A stretch of 64,000 nt of DNA, taken from assembly GCF_014640155.1 (NCBI RefSeq), contig NZ_BMGK01000002.1, positions 258,589 through 322,588 of the forward strand, read 5' to 3'. This DNA is from Planktosalinus lacus (GTDB lineage: Bacteria > Bacteroidota > Bacteroidia > Flavobacteriales > Flavobacteriaceae). The notes beneath the pieces are model-generated. The model did no database searches, was not told the origin of the DNA, and was given only the letters and a program-made list of their open reading frames with translations. A program made the translations under genes and the position numbers. This document shows positions 9,689 through 19,141 of the stretch, in pieces. Position 1 is the stretch's first letter. Each line of letters opens with the position of its first letter.

Positions 9689-10372
9689 ATGTCAAAACCT
9701 GTTTTATTTTTAAAAAACGCTTCCATTTTTCAAAGGGAAAGTCTCATACTTTCTGAGGTCAATGTGTCTATCAACAAAGGAGAATTTGTCTACCTGATTG
9801 GAAAAACCGGAACCGGGAAAAGTAGCTTTATGAAAACCTTGTATGGAGATCTTCCTTTACAGGAGGGTGATGGAGAGATAGTAGATTTTGATTTGCGAAC
9901 ACTCAAAGAAAAAGACATTCCGTTCTTAAGACGTAAACTGGGTGTTGTTTTTCAGGATTTCAAACTTTTAAATGACAGAACTGTCAATGACAACCTGCTC
10001 TTTGTCCTCAAGGCCACCGGCTGGAAAGACAAAAAAAGTATGGAAACAAAAATTGACGAAGTGCTGGGAAAAGTGGGTATGAAAACCAAGGGATTTAAAT
10101 ATCCCTATCAACTATCGGGGGGTGAGCAACAGCGAGTGGCCATTGCAAGAGCTTTGCTTAACGACCCCGAACTCATCCTGGCTGACGAGCCCACCGGTAA
10201 CCTCGACCCTCAAACTTCTGTTGAAGTGATGGAAGTCTTGCAGGATATCAACAAAAACGGCAACACCATACTGATGGCTACACACGATTATGCTTTGTTG
10301 CTTAAGTATCCGTCTAAAACACTCAAATGTGACGAAAACCAGATTTTTGAAGTGGTACAGAAAACGGTTTAA
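9689..10372 (+). CDS. ftsE: FtsE-type ABC transporter ATP-binding protein
   Basis: About 227 residues, the usual FtsE/LolD size. Walker A is GKTGTGKSS, the Q-loop is in VFQDFKLL, the signature is [15 protein letters not shown], Walker B is [10 protein letters not shown] and the switch His is in ATHDYALL. FtsE works with the membrane protein FtsX to activate cell-wall hydrolases at division. No ftsX is next to it, which is common in Bacteroidota, so the partner must be elsewhere. The ATG at 9689 was chosen over an upstream ATG because a promoter-like TAATTTCG box at 9661-9668 lies between them. LolD-like function is the alternative. Confidence 0.85.
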   Translation: MSKPVLFLKNASIFQRESLILSEVNVSINKGEFVYLIGKTGTGKSSFMKTLYGDLPLQEGDGEIVDFDLRTLKEKDIPFLRRKLGVVFQDFKLLNDRTVNDNLLFVLKATGWKDKKSMETKIDEVLGKVGMKTKGFKYPYQLSGGEQQRVAIARALLNDPELILADEPTGNLDPQTSVEVMEVLQDINKNGNTILMATHDYALLLKYPSKTLKCDENQIFEVVQKTV

Positions 10373-10375
10373 GCC

Positions 10376-11107
10376 ATGTATACTACTTTAAAAAATAGTG
10401 TGAAAAAATTGCTCCCCAAGAAACTTCTTTTTCGGTTTGAGCCATTTTTAAGAAAGCTATTGCGATTTCACTACAAAGGTGACCATTACCAATGTACTAT
10501 TTGTGAAACCAAATTAAACACTTTTATACAGCTTGAAAACGGCGACTTATTATGTCCGGCGTGTGGTAGCAGAAGCAGAACCAGGCGCCTTTTGCAACTA
10601 CTCAAGGAGAACAATTTGATTGAGGGAAAGATACTTGACTTCTCCCCTCCCCGCGGCTTTTATGAGCTTTTGAAAAAAAAGGTGAAAAGCAATTATTATC
10701 CCACCGATTTTGAAAACCAATTTTTGGCTCAATACAAATATGACATCACAAGGATTCCCCATCAAGATGATTTTTTTGATTTGATTTTATGCTATCATAT
10801 TTTAGAGCACATCCCTGAAGATACAAAAGCGATGGCTGAGTTGTATCGCGTTTTGAAACCCAATGGTATTTGTTATATACAGACACCTTTTAAAGAGGGT
10901 GATATATATGAGGATGCCACAATCACTTCAGCTGAAGCGAGACTGAAGGCTTTTGGACAGGAAGATCACGTTAGAATCTATTCAGTTGAGGGATTGAAGC
11001 ACCGCTTAGAACAAGCAGGTTTTAAAGTGAAAATAAATACATTTGAAGCAACACAAAACCCTTTTAACGGATTTAAAAGCGAAACCGTTTTAACCGCCTG
11101 TAAGTAA
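10376..11107 (+). CDS. class I methyltransferase with N-terminal zinc ribbon
   Basis: 243 residues, starting 3 bp after ftsE. Residues about 35-65 contain CTIC...CPACGS, two CxxC pairs typical of a zinc ribbon, followed by an arginine-rich RSRTRRL. The C-terminal two thirds is a SAM methyltransferase: the post-motif region DLILCYHILEHIPED is the Methyltransf_11 signature, and the motif-I region (ILDFSPPRGF) is divergent in lacking GxGxG. This architecture is frequent in Bacteroidota glycan loci, and the next two genes are family 2 glycosyltransferases, so modification of a glycan or lipid-linked sugar is likely but not proven. Confidence 0.8.
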   Translation: MYTTLKNSVKKLLPKKLLFRFEPFLRKLLRFHYKGDHYQCTICETKLNTFIQLENGDLLCPACGSRSRTRRLLQLLKENNLIEGKILDFSPPRGFYELLKKKVKSNYYPTDFENQFLAQYKYDITRIPHQDDFFDLILCYHILEHIPEDTKAMAELYRVLKPNGICYIQTPFKEGDIYEDATITSAEARLKAFGQEDHVRIYSVEGLKHRLEQAGFKVKINTFEATQNPFNGFKSETVLTACK

Positions 11108-11140
11108 AGTATTTAAACTAATTTAGCTAAAAGCGACGCG

Positions 11141-12031
11141 ATGATATCCATATTGATTCCAACATACAATTATGACATCACTACTCTTGTCACCAGGCTT
11201 GTGGAGCAGTTGGAACAGTCTAAAGTTGCTTTTGAAATTTTAGTGTTGGATGATGCATCTACAAACCAGGAAATCAAAATCAAAAACAAAGAGATTTCGT
11301 CATTTGAAAACTGCTTTTTAATTGAAAACGCTGAAAACCAAGGCCGCACCGCAACCAGACAGGCGCTTGCTGAAAAAGCCAACAATCAATGGCTCCTGTT
11401 TATGGACGCTGATGTGCTTCCAAAAAACAACGATTTTATTAAGAAATTTGATGTTGAAAATCAAATAAGCGATGTAGTTTTTGGTGGTATTTCTTATGAA
11501 GAACAAAAACCAGAAAAAGAGAAAGTCTTACGATGGAAATATGGTAAAGCACGTGAAGCAAAACCGGTTGCCGAAAGAAAAAAAATGCCACATCTTTCCA
11601 TCATCTCTCAGTGTTTTTTAATTCAAAAGAAGGTGTTTTTACAAGCCAATGATTTTCATGACAATGTCTATGGAGTCGATGTATTGTTTGCTCAAAACCT
11701 AGAAAAAATGAAAACCACGGTACAGCATATTGACAACCCCATCGTTCATCTGGGTCTTGAAAGCAGTGCTCAATTCATTGAAAAAAGTAAAAAGGGATTG
11801 CAATCGCTCTATCGGTTTGAAAAAGAAACTAAAATAACCAACGATTACAGACCTATTCAAAAAGCCTATCGTTCATTGGAAAGAAATAAATTGGATTCTT
11901 TTTTTATGAAATCGATGCAGCTATTTGAAAAGTCTATTTTTAAAAACCTGCAAAGCAGTAATCCTTCGTTGTTTTTATTTGATTTGTATCGGTTGTATTT
12001 TTTCACAAAATTGCATCATACTAAAGCATAA
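11141..12031 (+). CDS. family 2 glycosyltransferase
   Basis: 296 residues. The N-terminus (ISILIPTYNYD) and LVLDDAS are the nucleotide-sugar-binding start of the GT-A fold, and LLFMDADVLP carries the DxD metal-binding motif. The later aromatic-rich region (YGVDVLFAQNLEK) matches the family's acceptor side. No transmembrane segment is seen, so it acts at the cytoplasmic membrane face on lipid-linked glycan. Second gene in a run of plus-strand glycan genes (10376-12991). Donor and linkage cannot be predicted. Confidence 0.85.
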   Translation: MISILIPTYNYDITTLVTRLVEQLEQSKVAFEILVLDDASTNQEIKIKNKEISSFENCFLIENAENQGRTATRQALAEKANNQWLLFMDADVLPKNNDFIKKFDVENQISDVVFGGISYEEQKPEKEKVLRWKYGKAREAKPVAERKKMPHLSIISQCFLIQKKVFLQANDFHDNVYGVDVLFAQNLEKMKTTVQHIDNPIVHLGLESSAQFIEKSKKGLQSLYRFEKETKITNDYRPIQKAYRSLERNKLDSFFMKSMQLFEKSIFKNLQSSNPSLFLFDLYRLYFFTKLHHTKA

Positions 12032-12052
12032 ATTAAACCTCTGTAAAAATAT

Positions 12053-12991
12053 TTGAAATTTTCAGTCGTCATACCACTTTATAACAAAGAAAACTTTATC
12101 GCTCAAACATTGAACTCTGTTTTGGCCCAAAGTTTTACAGACTTTGAAGTGCTTGTCATCAACGATTGCTCAACCGATGGAAGTGAACAAGTCGTAAACA
12201 CATTTGAAGATTCCAGAATAAGACTCCTCCGGCACACCAACAACAGTGGCTTGTCTGCTTCAAGAAATACCGGCATCAAAAATGCCCGGGCCAATTATGT
12301 TGCGTTTTTAGATGCTGACGACCTTTGGAAACCTGACTTTTTGAAATCTATCAATTTTCTAATTGAAAATTATCCGGAAGCTTCTCTTTTTGCGACCAAG
12401 TATGAACTGAAATTAGATCAAAACAACACTACAGAGTTTCATTTCGATTTTGAAAACTTTACTACCCATGGCATCGTTTCAAATTTTTTTAAAACAAATC
12501 TTAATCAATCAATTTTCTATCCTTCCTGTTTGTGTGTGAGAAAAGACGTTTTTGAAACAGTGGGACATTACAATGAAACTGTAAACTACAGTGAAGATAT
12601 CGATTTTAATATCAGGGCATTTGCCCGTTTTAAACTGGCTTATTTTAATAAAGCCTTGGTCACTTATTTAATGGTTTCTGAAAATCAAATCACTCAAAAA
12701 GGACTGCTGGGAAAAAAAATTCCTGATTATGATTTTTATGAAGAAAAATTTAAAGATCGAAAAGACATCAAAAAATACCTGGATTTCCAGAGGTACATTA
12801 AAGCCAAGCTATTTAAACTCGCCGGAGACACCAATCAATACAAAAGCTTGATTTCAAAAATTGACCCATCCAATTTAAATATTAAGCAAAAAATATTGTT
12901 GCATTTACCGGTATTTGTTTTAAAATGGATTGGCAAGAGCAAGCAGCTATTGCTAAAAAAAGGAATCAACCTAAACAGTTATTCAGATTGA
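12053..12991 (+). CDS. family 2 glycosyltransferase, TTG start
   Basis: 312 residues. KFSVVIPLYNKE, VLVINDCSTDGS and AFLDADDLW (DxD) define a GT-A family 2 enzyme. The family normally starts one residue before this beta strand, and there the only possible start is TTG at 12053, so an unusual start codon is likely. The catalytic-base region is NYSEDIDFNIRA (ED motif). It follows the other GT2 gene by 21 bp. Its stop overlaps the convergent ketoisomerase gene by 13 bp, so this is the end of the plus-strand glycan run. Confidence 0.85.
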   Translation: MKFSVVIPLYNKENFIAQTLNSVLAQSFTDFEVLVINDCSTDGSEQVVNTFEDSRIRLLRHTNNSGLSASRNTGIKNARANYVAFLDADDLWKPDFLKSINFLIENYPEASLFATKYELKLDQNNTTEFHFDFENFTTHGIVSNFFKTNLNQSIFYPSCLCVRKDVFETVGHYNETVNYSEDIDFNIRAFARFKLAYFNKALVTYLMVSENQITQKGLLGKKIPDYDFYEEKFKDRKDIKKYLDFQRYIKAKLFKLAGDTNQYKSLISKIDPSNLNIKQKILLHLPVFVLKWIGKSKQLLLKKGINLNSYSD

Positions 12992-13374
12992 TGGGTTAGA
13001 AAATCATTGAAATCCCTGATGTAATCCTCCTCATCATATTCACCCGAGGCGATCACCAGGCATACCGCTCCCGATGAAAAATTTTCCAGTTCACGCCACA
13101 CATTGGTTTTAATTAAAAGTCCTTTGTCGGGTTTGTTCAATGTTATGGTATGTTCTTTTTTTCCATCTTTTAAAACCACATCAAAACTACCGGATATTGG
13201 AATTAAAAACTCCAACTGCTCCTTGTGGGCATGACCGCCTCGCTGGGCACTGCTGGGCACATCATAAAGGTAGTAGACGCGTTTTATTGGGTAAGGAAGA
13301 ACATTTTTTTCGATGACAGAAATATTCCCTCTCACATCTTCAATTTTTGGCAATTGTATTAGTTCAAAGTTCAT
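12979..13374 (-). CDS. FdtA/QdtA-type dTDP-4-oxo-6-deoxyhexose 3,4-ketoisomerase
   Basis: 131 residues of the WxcM-like/FdtA cupin family. The family motif is recognisable in KIEDVRGNISVIE near the N-terminus, YYLYDVP, and the active-site GGHAHKEQLEFLIPISG with its two histidines. These enzymes move the keto group of dTDP-4-oxo-6-deoxyglucose from C4 to C3, making the substrate for a 3-aminotransferase. A DegT aminotransferase sits 6 kb away in the same region (19142-20290) and is the likely partner. Whether the product is the fucose or quinovose form (FdtA versus QdtA) cannot be decided here. Its ATG overlaps the stop of the upstream glycosyltransferase (ATGA), so translation is coupled. Confidence 0.88.
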   Translation of the reverse strand: MNFELIQLPKIEDVRGNISVIEKNVLPYPIKRVYYLYDVPSSAQRGGHAHKEQLEFLIPISGSFDVVLKDGKKEHTITLNKPDKGLLIKTNVWRELENFSSGAVCLVIASGEYDEEDYIRDFNDFLTHQSE

Positions 13375-14474
13375 TTGTTAACAGGTATTTTTAGAAAATC
13401 AAGCCACTGAGCTCCAATGGTTTCAAAATCAAATCTTTTTATACTTTCTAAAGTCTTTGATTTACAATGTTTATAAAAGGCTTCATCAGTTAGCATCGTT
13501 TCGATTGCTTGAGTCATTTCATCGAGATTTTGGTTTTCAACCAGGATTCCATTTTCGTTTTGAATAATAATTTCAGCCGGACCCGATTCACAATCATAGG
13601 CAACCACAGGGGTTTCGCAGGCAAGACTTTCAATCAAAACATTTGGGAAGCCCTCATTTTTGCTTGTTAAAGCCGTTATATGAGCCCCTCTAAAATAAGG
13701 AAAAGGATTGGCCTGATAGTCCAAAAAAACAACATTTTCTTCCATATTTTTTCTTTGAACCAAATCTTGCAAGTGACTTTTTAGTTCACCATCACCCATC
13801 AACACCAATTTGAATCCACGTTCTTTTGCTGAAGAACGGTCAAACGCGTGAATTAAATGATCAAACTGCTTGATTTCGTGCATTCTTCCGATTCCAAAAA
13901 TATAGGGAAAGTCAAAAGGAACAAAAGCTTTTGATTGTGCTTCAATTTGTTCAACATTTACAGGATTATAGATTGCCTGAACATTCTTATAACCATAATC
14001 AGCAACAATTTTATCACGCAGTTGTTGAGAAACGGTAACGATGCCATAGGCTTTTTGATAAATACGTTTGGCTAAAAATAATTGTTTAGGAAAATAAAAG
14101 CGGGTATCAAAACTCCGTATCGTCATTACAAAAGGCGATTGATACAGAAAATTAGCAATGTAAAATTCCTGAAAAAAATTGTTTTTTACCCTGAAATCAA
14201 TGATAAAGTCAAACTGATTTTCGGTTAAATATTTTTTCAACGCTTTGAATCGAAACCATTTATTTGAAATGCCGTTTTTAGTATCCTTTAAGGTTCCCAT
14301 ATTGAAGAGTGTTCCGGCATAATCATAAGTAACCACATCTTGTACTATGATGTGATGTACCTCAATATTTTTGGATTCAAAATAAAAAGACAATTGTGCC
14401 TGAACCCGTTCAGCACCGCCTCCACTGAGTTTGTCACCCACTAAAGCAATTTTAAAACGGGGTTGTTTTATCAT
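13371..14474 (-). CDS. GT4-type glycosyltransferase
   Basis: 367 residues with the GT-B fold of family 4. The N-terminal Rossmann half starts KIALVGDKLSGGGAERV, the inter-domain region is FIFGIGRMHEIKQFDHLI, and the C-terminal donor-binding motif is ALTSKNEGFPNVLIESLACETPVVAYD with the E-x7-E glutamates. Upstream of it is a short divergent spacer (14475-14512) shared with the gene at 14513, which must contain both promoters. Downstream, ATGA overlap couples it to the FdtA-type ketoisomerase, suggesting that this enzyme may use or accept the sugar that pathway makes. Confidence 0.85.
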   Translation of the reverse strand: MIKQPRFKIALVGDKLSGGGAERVQAQLSFYFESKNIEVHHIIVQDVVTYDYAGTLFNMGTLKDTKNGISNKWFRFKALKKYLTENQFDFIIDFRVKNNFFQEFYIANFLYQSPFVMTIRSFDTRFYFPKQLFLAKRIYQKAYGIVTVSQQLRDKIVADYGYKNVQAIYNPVNVEQIEAQSKAFVPFDFPYIFGIGRMHEIKQFDHLIHAFDRSSAKERGFKLVLMGDGELKSHLQDLVQRKNMEENVVFLDYQANPFPYFRGAHITALTSKNEGFPNVLIESLACETPVVAYDCESGPAEIIIQNENGILVENQNLDEMTQAIETMLTDEAFYKHCKSKTLESIKRFDFETIGAQWLDFLKIPVNK

Positions 14475-14512
14475 AGAAGAATAATTAACTTCACGGCAAA
14501 TATAACCAATCT

Positions 14513-15658
14513 ATGAAGATTTTATTGCTTGGTGAATACAGTCACTTGCACAACACCTTCAAAAAGGGTTTGGAAGCATTGGGACATCAAGTAATTCTTG
14601 TGGGAGATGGTGATGGGTTTAAAAACTTTCCGGTTGATCTTTCTATCAGACCCAAGAGCAGCGATTCTTATTTTATAAAGCCCTTCCGCAAGCTTATTTT
14701 TAAAATGTTCAAATTTGATATTGCTCTCCTTGAAAGAGGTCTTCGGTTTTACTTTTATAAAAATCAGTTGCGTGGCTTTGACATTGTTCAGTTAATCAAC
14801 GAAAAACCTATCAAAACCACTCCTGCTTTTGAACGGTATTTACTTAAAAAAGTGTTTAAAAACAATACTAAATCATTCTTGCTTTCCTGCGGAATTGATT
14901 ATTTAAGTGTTCAGTTTATGCTCAACAAGGGTTTTAAATATTCCCTTATGAACCCCTATTTTGAAAACCCTCAGGTAAAAAACGAATTCCAGTATATTTT
15001 TGAATACACCACAGAAGCCCATAAAAAAACACATCAATTGGTTTATGAGCACTGCAAGGGGGTTATTGCAACAGATTTTGATTATGTGCTTCCTTTAAAA
15101 GGGCACCCTCTTTTTTTGGGATTGATCCCCAACCCGGTTGATTGTGAAAGCATTCAACAACTACAGCTTAAACCTGAAAATAATATCAAGGTGTTTTTGG
15201 GTATTAACCGCGGCACTTATGTAAAAAAAGGGATTCCTTTTTTTGAAAAAGCACTTGAGATTTTAAAAACCAAGTATCCCGACACCCTGGAAATTACTAT
15301 TGTGGAAAACATTCCCTACAATAAATACATCACCCTTTTTGACCAAGCCCACATCCTGCTGGACCAGGTGTATGCTTACGACCAAGGCTACAATGCCCTG
15401 GAGGCTATGGCCAAAGGGAAAGTGGTTTTTACCGGAGCAGAAAAAGAATTTTTGGAACACTACAAGTTAAAGGAGGACGAAGTCTGTATCAACGCCTTGC
15501 CCAATGTGGATGCTATCGTGAAAAAACTAAGTTGGCTGATAGAAAACCCCGGGGAGATAGAAAAAATTGGCCATAATGCCCGTGCATTTATTGAACGGGA
15601 GCATCATTATATTAAAGTAGCTGAACGCTATTTAGAAAGCTGGAAAAAAGTTGATTAA
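14513..15658 (+). CDS. GT-B-fold glycosyltransferase
   Basis: 381 residues. KILLLGEYSHLHNTFKKGL is a GT-B N-terminal Rossmann start, and the C-terminal half has VFLGINRG and DQGYNALEAMAKGKVV, a glycosyltransferase family 1/4-like donor-site pattern. No signal peptide or membrane segment. It stands divergent to the preceding operon and alone; the convergent T9SS gene ends 1 bp after its stop. Specific activity is not predictable; it belongs to the surface-glycan region by location. Confidence 0.75.
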   Translation: MKILLLGEYSHLHNTFKKGLEALGHQVILVGDGDGFKNFPVDLSIRPKSSDSYFIKPFRKLIFKMFKFDIALLERGLRFYFYKNQLRGFDIVQLINEKPIKTTPAFERYLLKKVFKNNTKSFLLSCGIDYLSVQFMLNKGFKYSLMNPYFENPQVKNEFQYIFEYTTEAHKKTHQLVYEHCKGVIATDFDYVLPLKGHPLFLGLIPNPVDCESIQQLQLKPENNIKVFLGINRGTYVKKGIPFFEKALEILKTKYPDTLEITIVENIPYNKYITLFDQAHILLDQVYAYDQGYNALEAMAKGKVVFTGAEKEFLEHYKLKEDEVCINALPNVDAIVKKLSWLIENPGEIEKIGHNARAFIEREHHYIKVAERYLESWKKVD

Positions 15659-15659
15659 A

Positions 15660-16421
15660 TTAATTTTTGATAAATTTTTGAACTTGTTTTGCGCCAGATT
15701 CTGAAGTAATTTCTATAAAATACAATCCCGTCTTTATTTCTGACACATCAATTTCACCGTCTATCATAGAAGTATTTATTTTTTGGCCAGAAAGGTTATA
15801 TATGGCAATAGCTTTTATTTTCTGAATGGTTCCTTTTAAATATAAAACCTCTGAAGCCGGATTTGGATAAATAGAAAAAGTATTTAAAATGTTTGAGGCC
15901 ACAGAAAGGGGTGGCACCTCTCCATATATTGCATAATCACCATTTGGTTTTTGAATATGAAGTGTTTCATAATCTAAAGTACCAGGTGGCACTATGGAAT
16001 AGGTAAAAGTAGATTGAAAATCCTCATAAAAATCATGATGAAAATTTTCAAAGTCGGCTAGTTCTCCATTGCCGGTAATTGGTGTACAACCAAGTGAAGT
16101 GCTTCCATAAAAGCAGGGCCCTTCTCCTGTGAGGCCTCCAAAACCAGCAACTGTAAAAGTAGCCAAATCAAAATTATCCAGATTTGCTCCAAACATAGAA
16201 CAAACCCCAAGATCCATAAAATAATTACCATCAAAGAACTCAATATGAAGTCCAAGAATACAATTAATTGGAGGGTCATTTGGTAAGCCCGGTATATCGA
16301 TAAGTACCCCATCAAGAAAAAGCTCATGGATATGCCAGTCACGATTCAAAACATTTACATCTTGACCTTTTGATTCTAAAGCTAAAAAAGCGATTAAAAT
16401 AACAAGAATACTTTTTTTCAT
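15660..16421 (-). CDS. secreted protein with T9SS sorting domain
   Basis: About 253 residues. The ATG at 16421 gives the signal peptide MKKSILVILIAFLALESKGQ; the frame continues to a TTG two codons upstream, which was rejected. The C-terminal 75 residues are a typical type A T9SS sorting domain: FSIYPNPASEVLYLKG, a middle strand IYNLSGQKI and a final GLYFIEITSESG...KFIKN. The middle part (residues 22-170) is beta-rich and of unknown function, with several Cys. It is expected at the cell surface or outside. It interrupts the glycan genes but shows no link to them beyond position. Confidence 0.8.
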   Translation of the reverse strand: MKKSILVILIAFLALESKGQDVNVLNRDWHIHELFLDGVLIDIPGLPNDPPINCILGLHIEFFDGNYFMDLGVCSMFGANLDNFDLATFTVAGFGGLTGEGPCFYGSTSLGCTPITGNGELADFENFHHDFYEDFQSTFTYSIVPPGTLDYETLHIQKPNGDYAIYGEVPPLSVASNILNTFSIYPNPASEVLYLKGTIQKIKAIAIYNLSGQKINTSMIDGEIDVSEIKTGLYFIEITSESGAKQVQKFIKN

Positions 16422-16522
16422 TTCCAATTGTTTATTAAGTAAAAGTAATACTTATATTTAATAAAATAAAGTATCATTATTTACAGGCACCTGTTGTTAA
16501 CCAAAAGTATATTGAAAAAGAA

Positions 16523-16530
16523 TATCTTTG
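16523..16530 (+). promoter_or_regulatory. -7 box TATCTTTG ahead of the sulfotransferase gene
   Basis: The box matches the Bacteroidota -7 consensus TAnnTTTG exactly and lies 20 bp before the ATG at 16551. No clear TTG is seen at the usual -33 distance. Confidence 0.5.
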
Positions 16531-16550
16531 ATTTTTAAAGTAAAAATAGG

Positions 16551-17471
16551 ATGCACCCATATAAATTACCCAATCTCTACATCCCCGGTGCCGGAAAATC
16601 AGGCACTTCTACCTTACATGAATTACTCAACACCCATCCGGAAATTTGTATGTCTAACATCAAAGAACCACACTACTGGACCCGCAGTAATTATGACGAG
16701 GTGAAAGATATTCTTTTAAGCAGGTATGAAACTCTTTTTGAGGATAAAAACTGTAAATACTTTGGGGAATCCAGCACGTGTTATATCGCTTTTCCGGAGT
16801 TCAAAGTACGCATGGAACCATTTTATACAAAGTCCCCAAAATTTATTTTTCTCTTGAGAAACCCAATTGACAGAATTTATTCCCATTATTGGTGGTTAAA
16901 AGGAATGGGCAGTGAAGAATTAAGTTTTAAAGAGGCTGTTTTAAGTGACTATGATGTGGCTCCCGCCGAAAAAAACCGTTTACCCGAAGGAAATTTCAAA
17001 ACCTATTTTCAATTTGGACTGTATGGAAAATGGATTCAAAAATTTCAGGAAACCTATGGAAAGGAAAACATTCACATTATAACCACCGAGTCTTTAAAAT
17101 CTAATAAACTGGAAACACTCAATAGTTGTTTTAACTTTTTAAACCTGGAAAACCTAGATTCTTTACCTGACACCCTAAAGAATAAAACCACACTTTTAAA
17201 ATTTCCAAAAGTTTATAAAACAACAAAAAAAATCTTGTTTGGAGATACCTTATTAAAAAAAACCATCAAATCACTTATTCCTTTAAAATATCGAAGTCCG
17301 CTAAAAAACAAAATACATCAATCTGTTTTTAGCCTCACTTCAACAAACCAGGAATACCCGCAGCTATCAAGTGAAGACAGGCTTTGGCTAAAGAGCTTAT
17401 ATGAAGAAGATGTTGTTTTATTAAAAAATATTACCGGAAAAACATTTGAAGATTGGGAAGACTTCAATTAG
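16551..17471 (+). CDS. PAPS-dependent sulfotransferase
   Basis: 306 residues. The 5'-phosphosulfate-binding loop is IPGAGKSGTSTLHELL near residues 10-26, followed by EPHYW, and the 3'-phosphate-binding motif is FLLRNPIDRIYSHYW with the conserved Arg and Ser. This is the sulfotransferase fold that transfers sulfate from PAPS to a carbohydrate hydroxyl or amine. In a glycan locus between a glycosyltransferase and a flippase, its likely substrate is the surface polysaccharide or a glycolipid. No membrane segment. Its last 4 bp overlap the convergent flippase gene. Confidence 0.85.
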   Translation: MHPYKLPNLYIPGAGKSGTSTLHELLNTHPEICMSNIKEPHYWTRSNYDEVKDILLSRYETLFEDKNCKYFGESSTCYIAFPEFKVRMEPFYTKSPKFIFLLRNPIDRIYSHYWWLKGMGSEELSFKEAVLSDYDVAPAEKNRLPEGNFKTYFQFGLYGKWIQKFQETYGKENIHIITTESLKSNKLETLNSCFNFLNLENLDSLPDTLKNKTTLLKFPKVYKTTKKILFGDTLLKKTIKSLIPLKYRSPLKNKIHQSVFSLTSTNQEYPQLSSEDRLWLKSLYEEDVVLLKNITGKTFEDWEDFN

Positions 17472-18955
17472 TCACGTTTCTTGTTGATAAAGTTTTTTAT
17501 AATCTCCATTAAGTCCATTTTTTGATTCAAAAGAAACAATGAAAAACCTCCCGAGATTAATACTATAACTACAAAACCTATCACTTTATAAACTGAATTG
17601 TCAACAAAAGTTAAGGAAAAAGCCAGCAAACAGAACACAAGACATACTAAAAAGATTCCATAAAACGACTTCGGAAAATAAAAATTATAGGCCACTTTTG
17701 TGATGATACCCACAAGTATTAAATGCACGATGTAATACACTAAAAAGCTAATTCCTAATCCTACCAATCCACCGTAATAGTACCCTGCTATATTGAATCC
17801 TAAAAGTAGTGAATTGAACACCACCGCATTTTTAATAAATATTTTTGAATCACCTTTGGCGATAAATATATACCCCATTGAAAACGAAACGGCTTTAAAT
17901 ATAGTTCCTAAAATGGCCCACAATAAAAAACCTACCACCGGTAAAAATTCTTTAGAATAAAGGAGTAACACCACAATTTCTGCAAAAATGATAAAGAGTA
18001 TAATAATGGGCGTAATCAATAAAACCGCAATATAAGCCTGGTGTAAAACCGTCTCTCTTATTTTAACGATATCATTAGCTATAGCCGCCAGACGCGGGTA
18101 ATAATCGGTGGACATAGCATTGAATATCATTCCCACATATGAATTTATGATTACAATCCCTGCGTTGTAAAATCCCACTTCATACACGCCGCCCACGTTA
18201 CTCACAAAAAGTTGGGTTAAAAACAATCCCAGTGCAACCAGCAAACTGCTCACACTCATCACAACTCCCAGTTGAATCATATCTTTTCCCTTTGAAAAAG
18301 CTTGGGAGGTCGTCACTTTTTTTGGCTGTAGTGCTACTTGGTTTGCATAATAGCGGCTAAACAAAAAAGTCATTAAGAACGAAATGAAAATAGCCGGTGC
18401 AATGGCATCAATTCTGAAAATATAGTACAACGGAATTACAATCACCAAACCCACTGCACTCCCCATCAGATTTGCTTTTGCAAGCGATTTTAATTTTCTC
18501 AATGCCTGTAGCACTACTAAATTTCCATAAGCTAATTGCTTGATTAAAATAGCTGCTGCTATCCAGGCAAAAGCCAGTGTAAACTCATCTGTATCAAATG
18601 CCCAAACACTTAACCATGGGGAAAGTATCAGCGTTAAAATAGCTCCTAAAAATCCTGTAAACCACACCAAACGGCGTAACACTCCCAGCACTTCTGCAAT
18701 TCGTTCTTCATTGTGAATTCCGAAAGCAGCAGAAACATCTTTAACAGCACTGCGATCCAGTCCTGCACCGGTGAGTTGACTGATTACATTTAACGAAGTA
18801 TTTAACAAGCCCGAAATCCCCATTCCATAAGGTCCCAGTAACACTGCTATGACCTTGGAACGAATGGCAGCAATCAAAATCTGAAACACCTGCACCCCAC
18901 CAAAAAGCGATGTGGCTTTAAAAACCTGACGGTATGCACTGCGGTCTTTATTCAT
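17468..18955 (-). CDS. Wzx-like polysaccharide flippase
   Basis: 495 residues with about 12-14 hydrophobic membrane segments across the whole length, in the MATE/MOP superfamily pattern (N-terminal FKATSLFGGVQVFQILIAAIRSK, then LGPYGMGISGLL). The family moves undecaprenyl-linked glycan repeat units across the inner membrane for Wzy-type assembly. It is the last gene of a minus-strand group with the aminotransferase and FemAB-like genes, although 186 bp separate it from the aminotransferase. No wzy polymerase is in this window. It is close to the O-antigen translocase WzxE type, but the exact substrate is not predictable. Confidence 0.85.
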   Translation of the reverse strand: MNKDRSAYRQVFKATSLFGGVQVFQILIAAIRSKVIAVLLGPYGMGISGLLNTSLNVISQLTGAGLDRSAVKDVSAAFGIHNEERIAEVLGVLRRLVWFTGFLGAILTLILSPWLSVWAFDTDEFTLAFAWIAAAILIKQLAYGNLVVLQALRKLKSLAKANLMGSAVGLVIVIPLYYIFRIDAIAPAIFISFLMTFLFSRYYANQVALQPKKVTTSQAFSKGKDMIQLGVVMSVSSLLVALGLFLTQLFVSNVGGVYEVGFYNAGIVIINSYVGMIFNAMSTDYYPRLAAIANDIVKIRETVLHQAYIAVLLITPIIILFIIFAEIVVLLLYSKEFLPVVGFLLWAILGTIFKAVSFSMGYIFIAKGDSKIFIKNAVVFNSLLLGFNIAGYYYGGLVGLGISFLVYYIVHLILVGIITKVAYNFYFPKSFYGIFLVCLVFCLLAFSLTFVDNSVYKVIGFVVIVLISGGFSLFLLNQKMDLMEIIKNFINKKRD

Positions 18956-18960
18956 AATTG

Positions 18961-19105
18961 CCCGCGAAGGCGGGTATCTCGTTAATTATTGTTTCTATTT
19001 TTAAAAAAATGCAACCCCTTAAATACTTACCACTCACATCTAACCTCTATTAACTATTAACTACTTTATTTTCTCGCAAAGGGATGCAGAGTCGCAAAGT
19101 CATAA
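18961..19105. repeat. short intergenic repeat-like elements
   Basis: The 186-bp space between the flippase and aminotransferase genes contains a 5-bp GC-rich hairpin (CCCGC at 18961-18965, GCGGG at 18970-18974, loop GAAG) right before the flippase start, and around 19073-19100 a duplicated CGCAAAG unit (TCGCAAAGGGATGCAGAGTC). Such elements are common as dispersed repeats in flavobacterial genomes; here each is seen only once, so the repeat status is inferred. Confidence 0.3.
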
Positions 19106-19141
19106 TTAATTGTCTATAATCTCAACTCACAAACTCAAAGA

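Noticed and set aside
9614-9689. Upstream start for the FtsE-type gene
   Set aside because: It would add 25 residues with no match to the family and would overlap the promoter-like box TAATTTCG at 9661.
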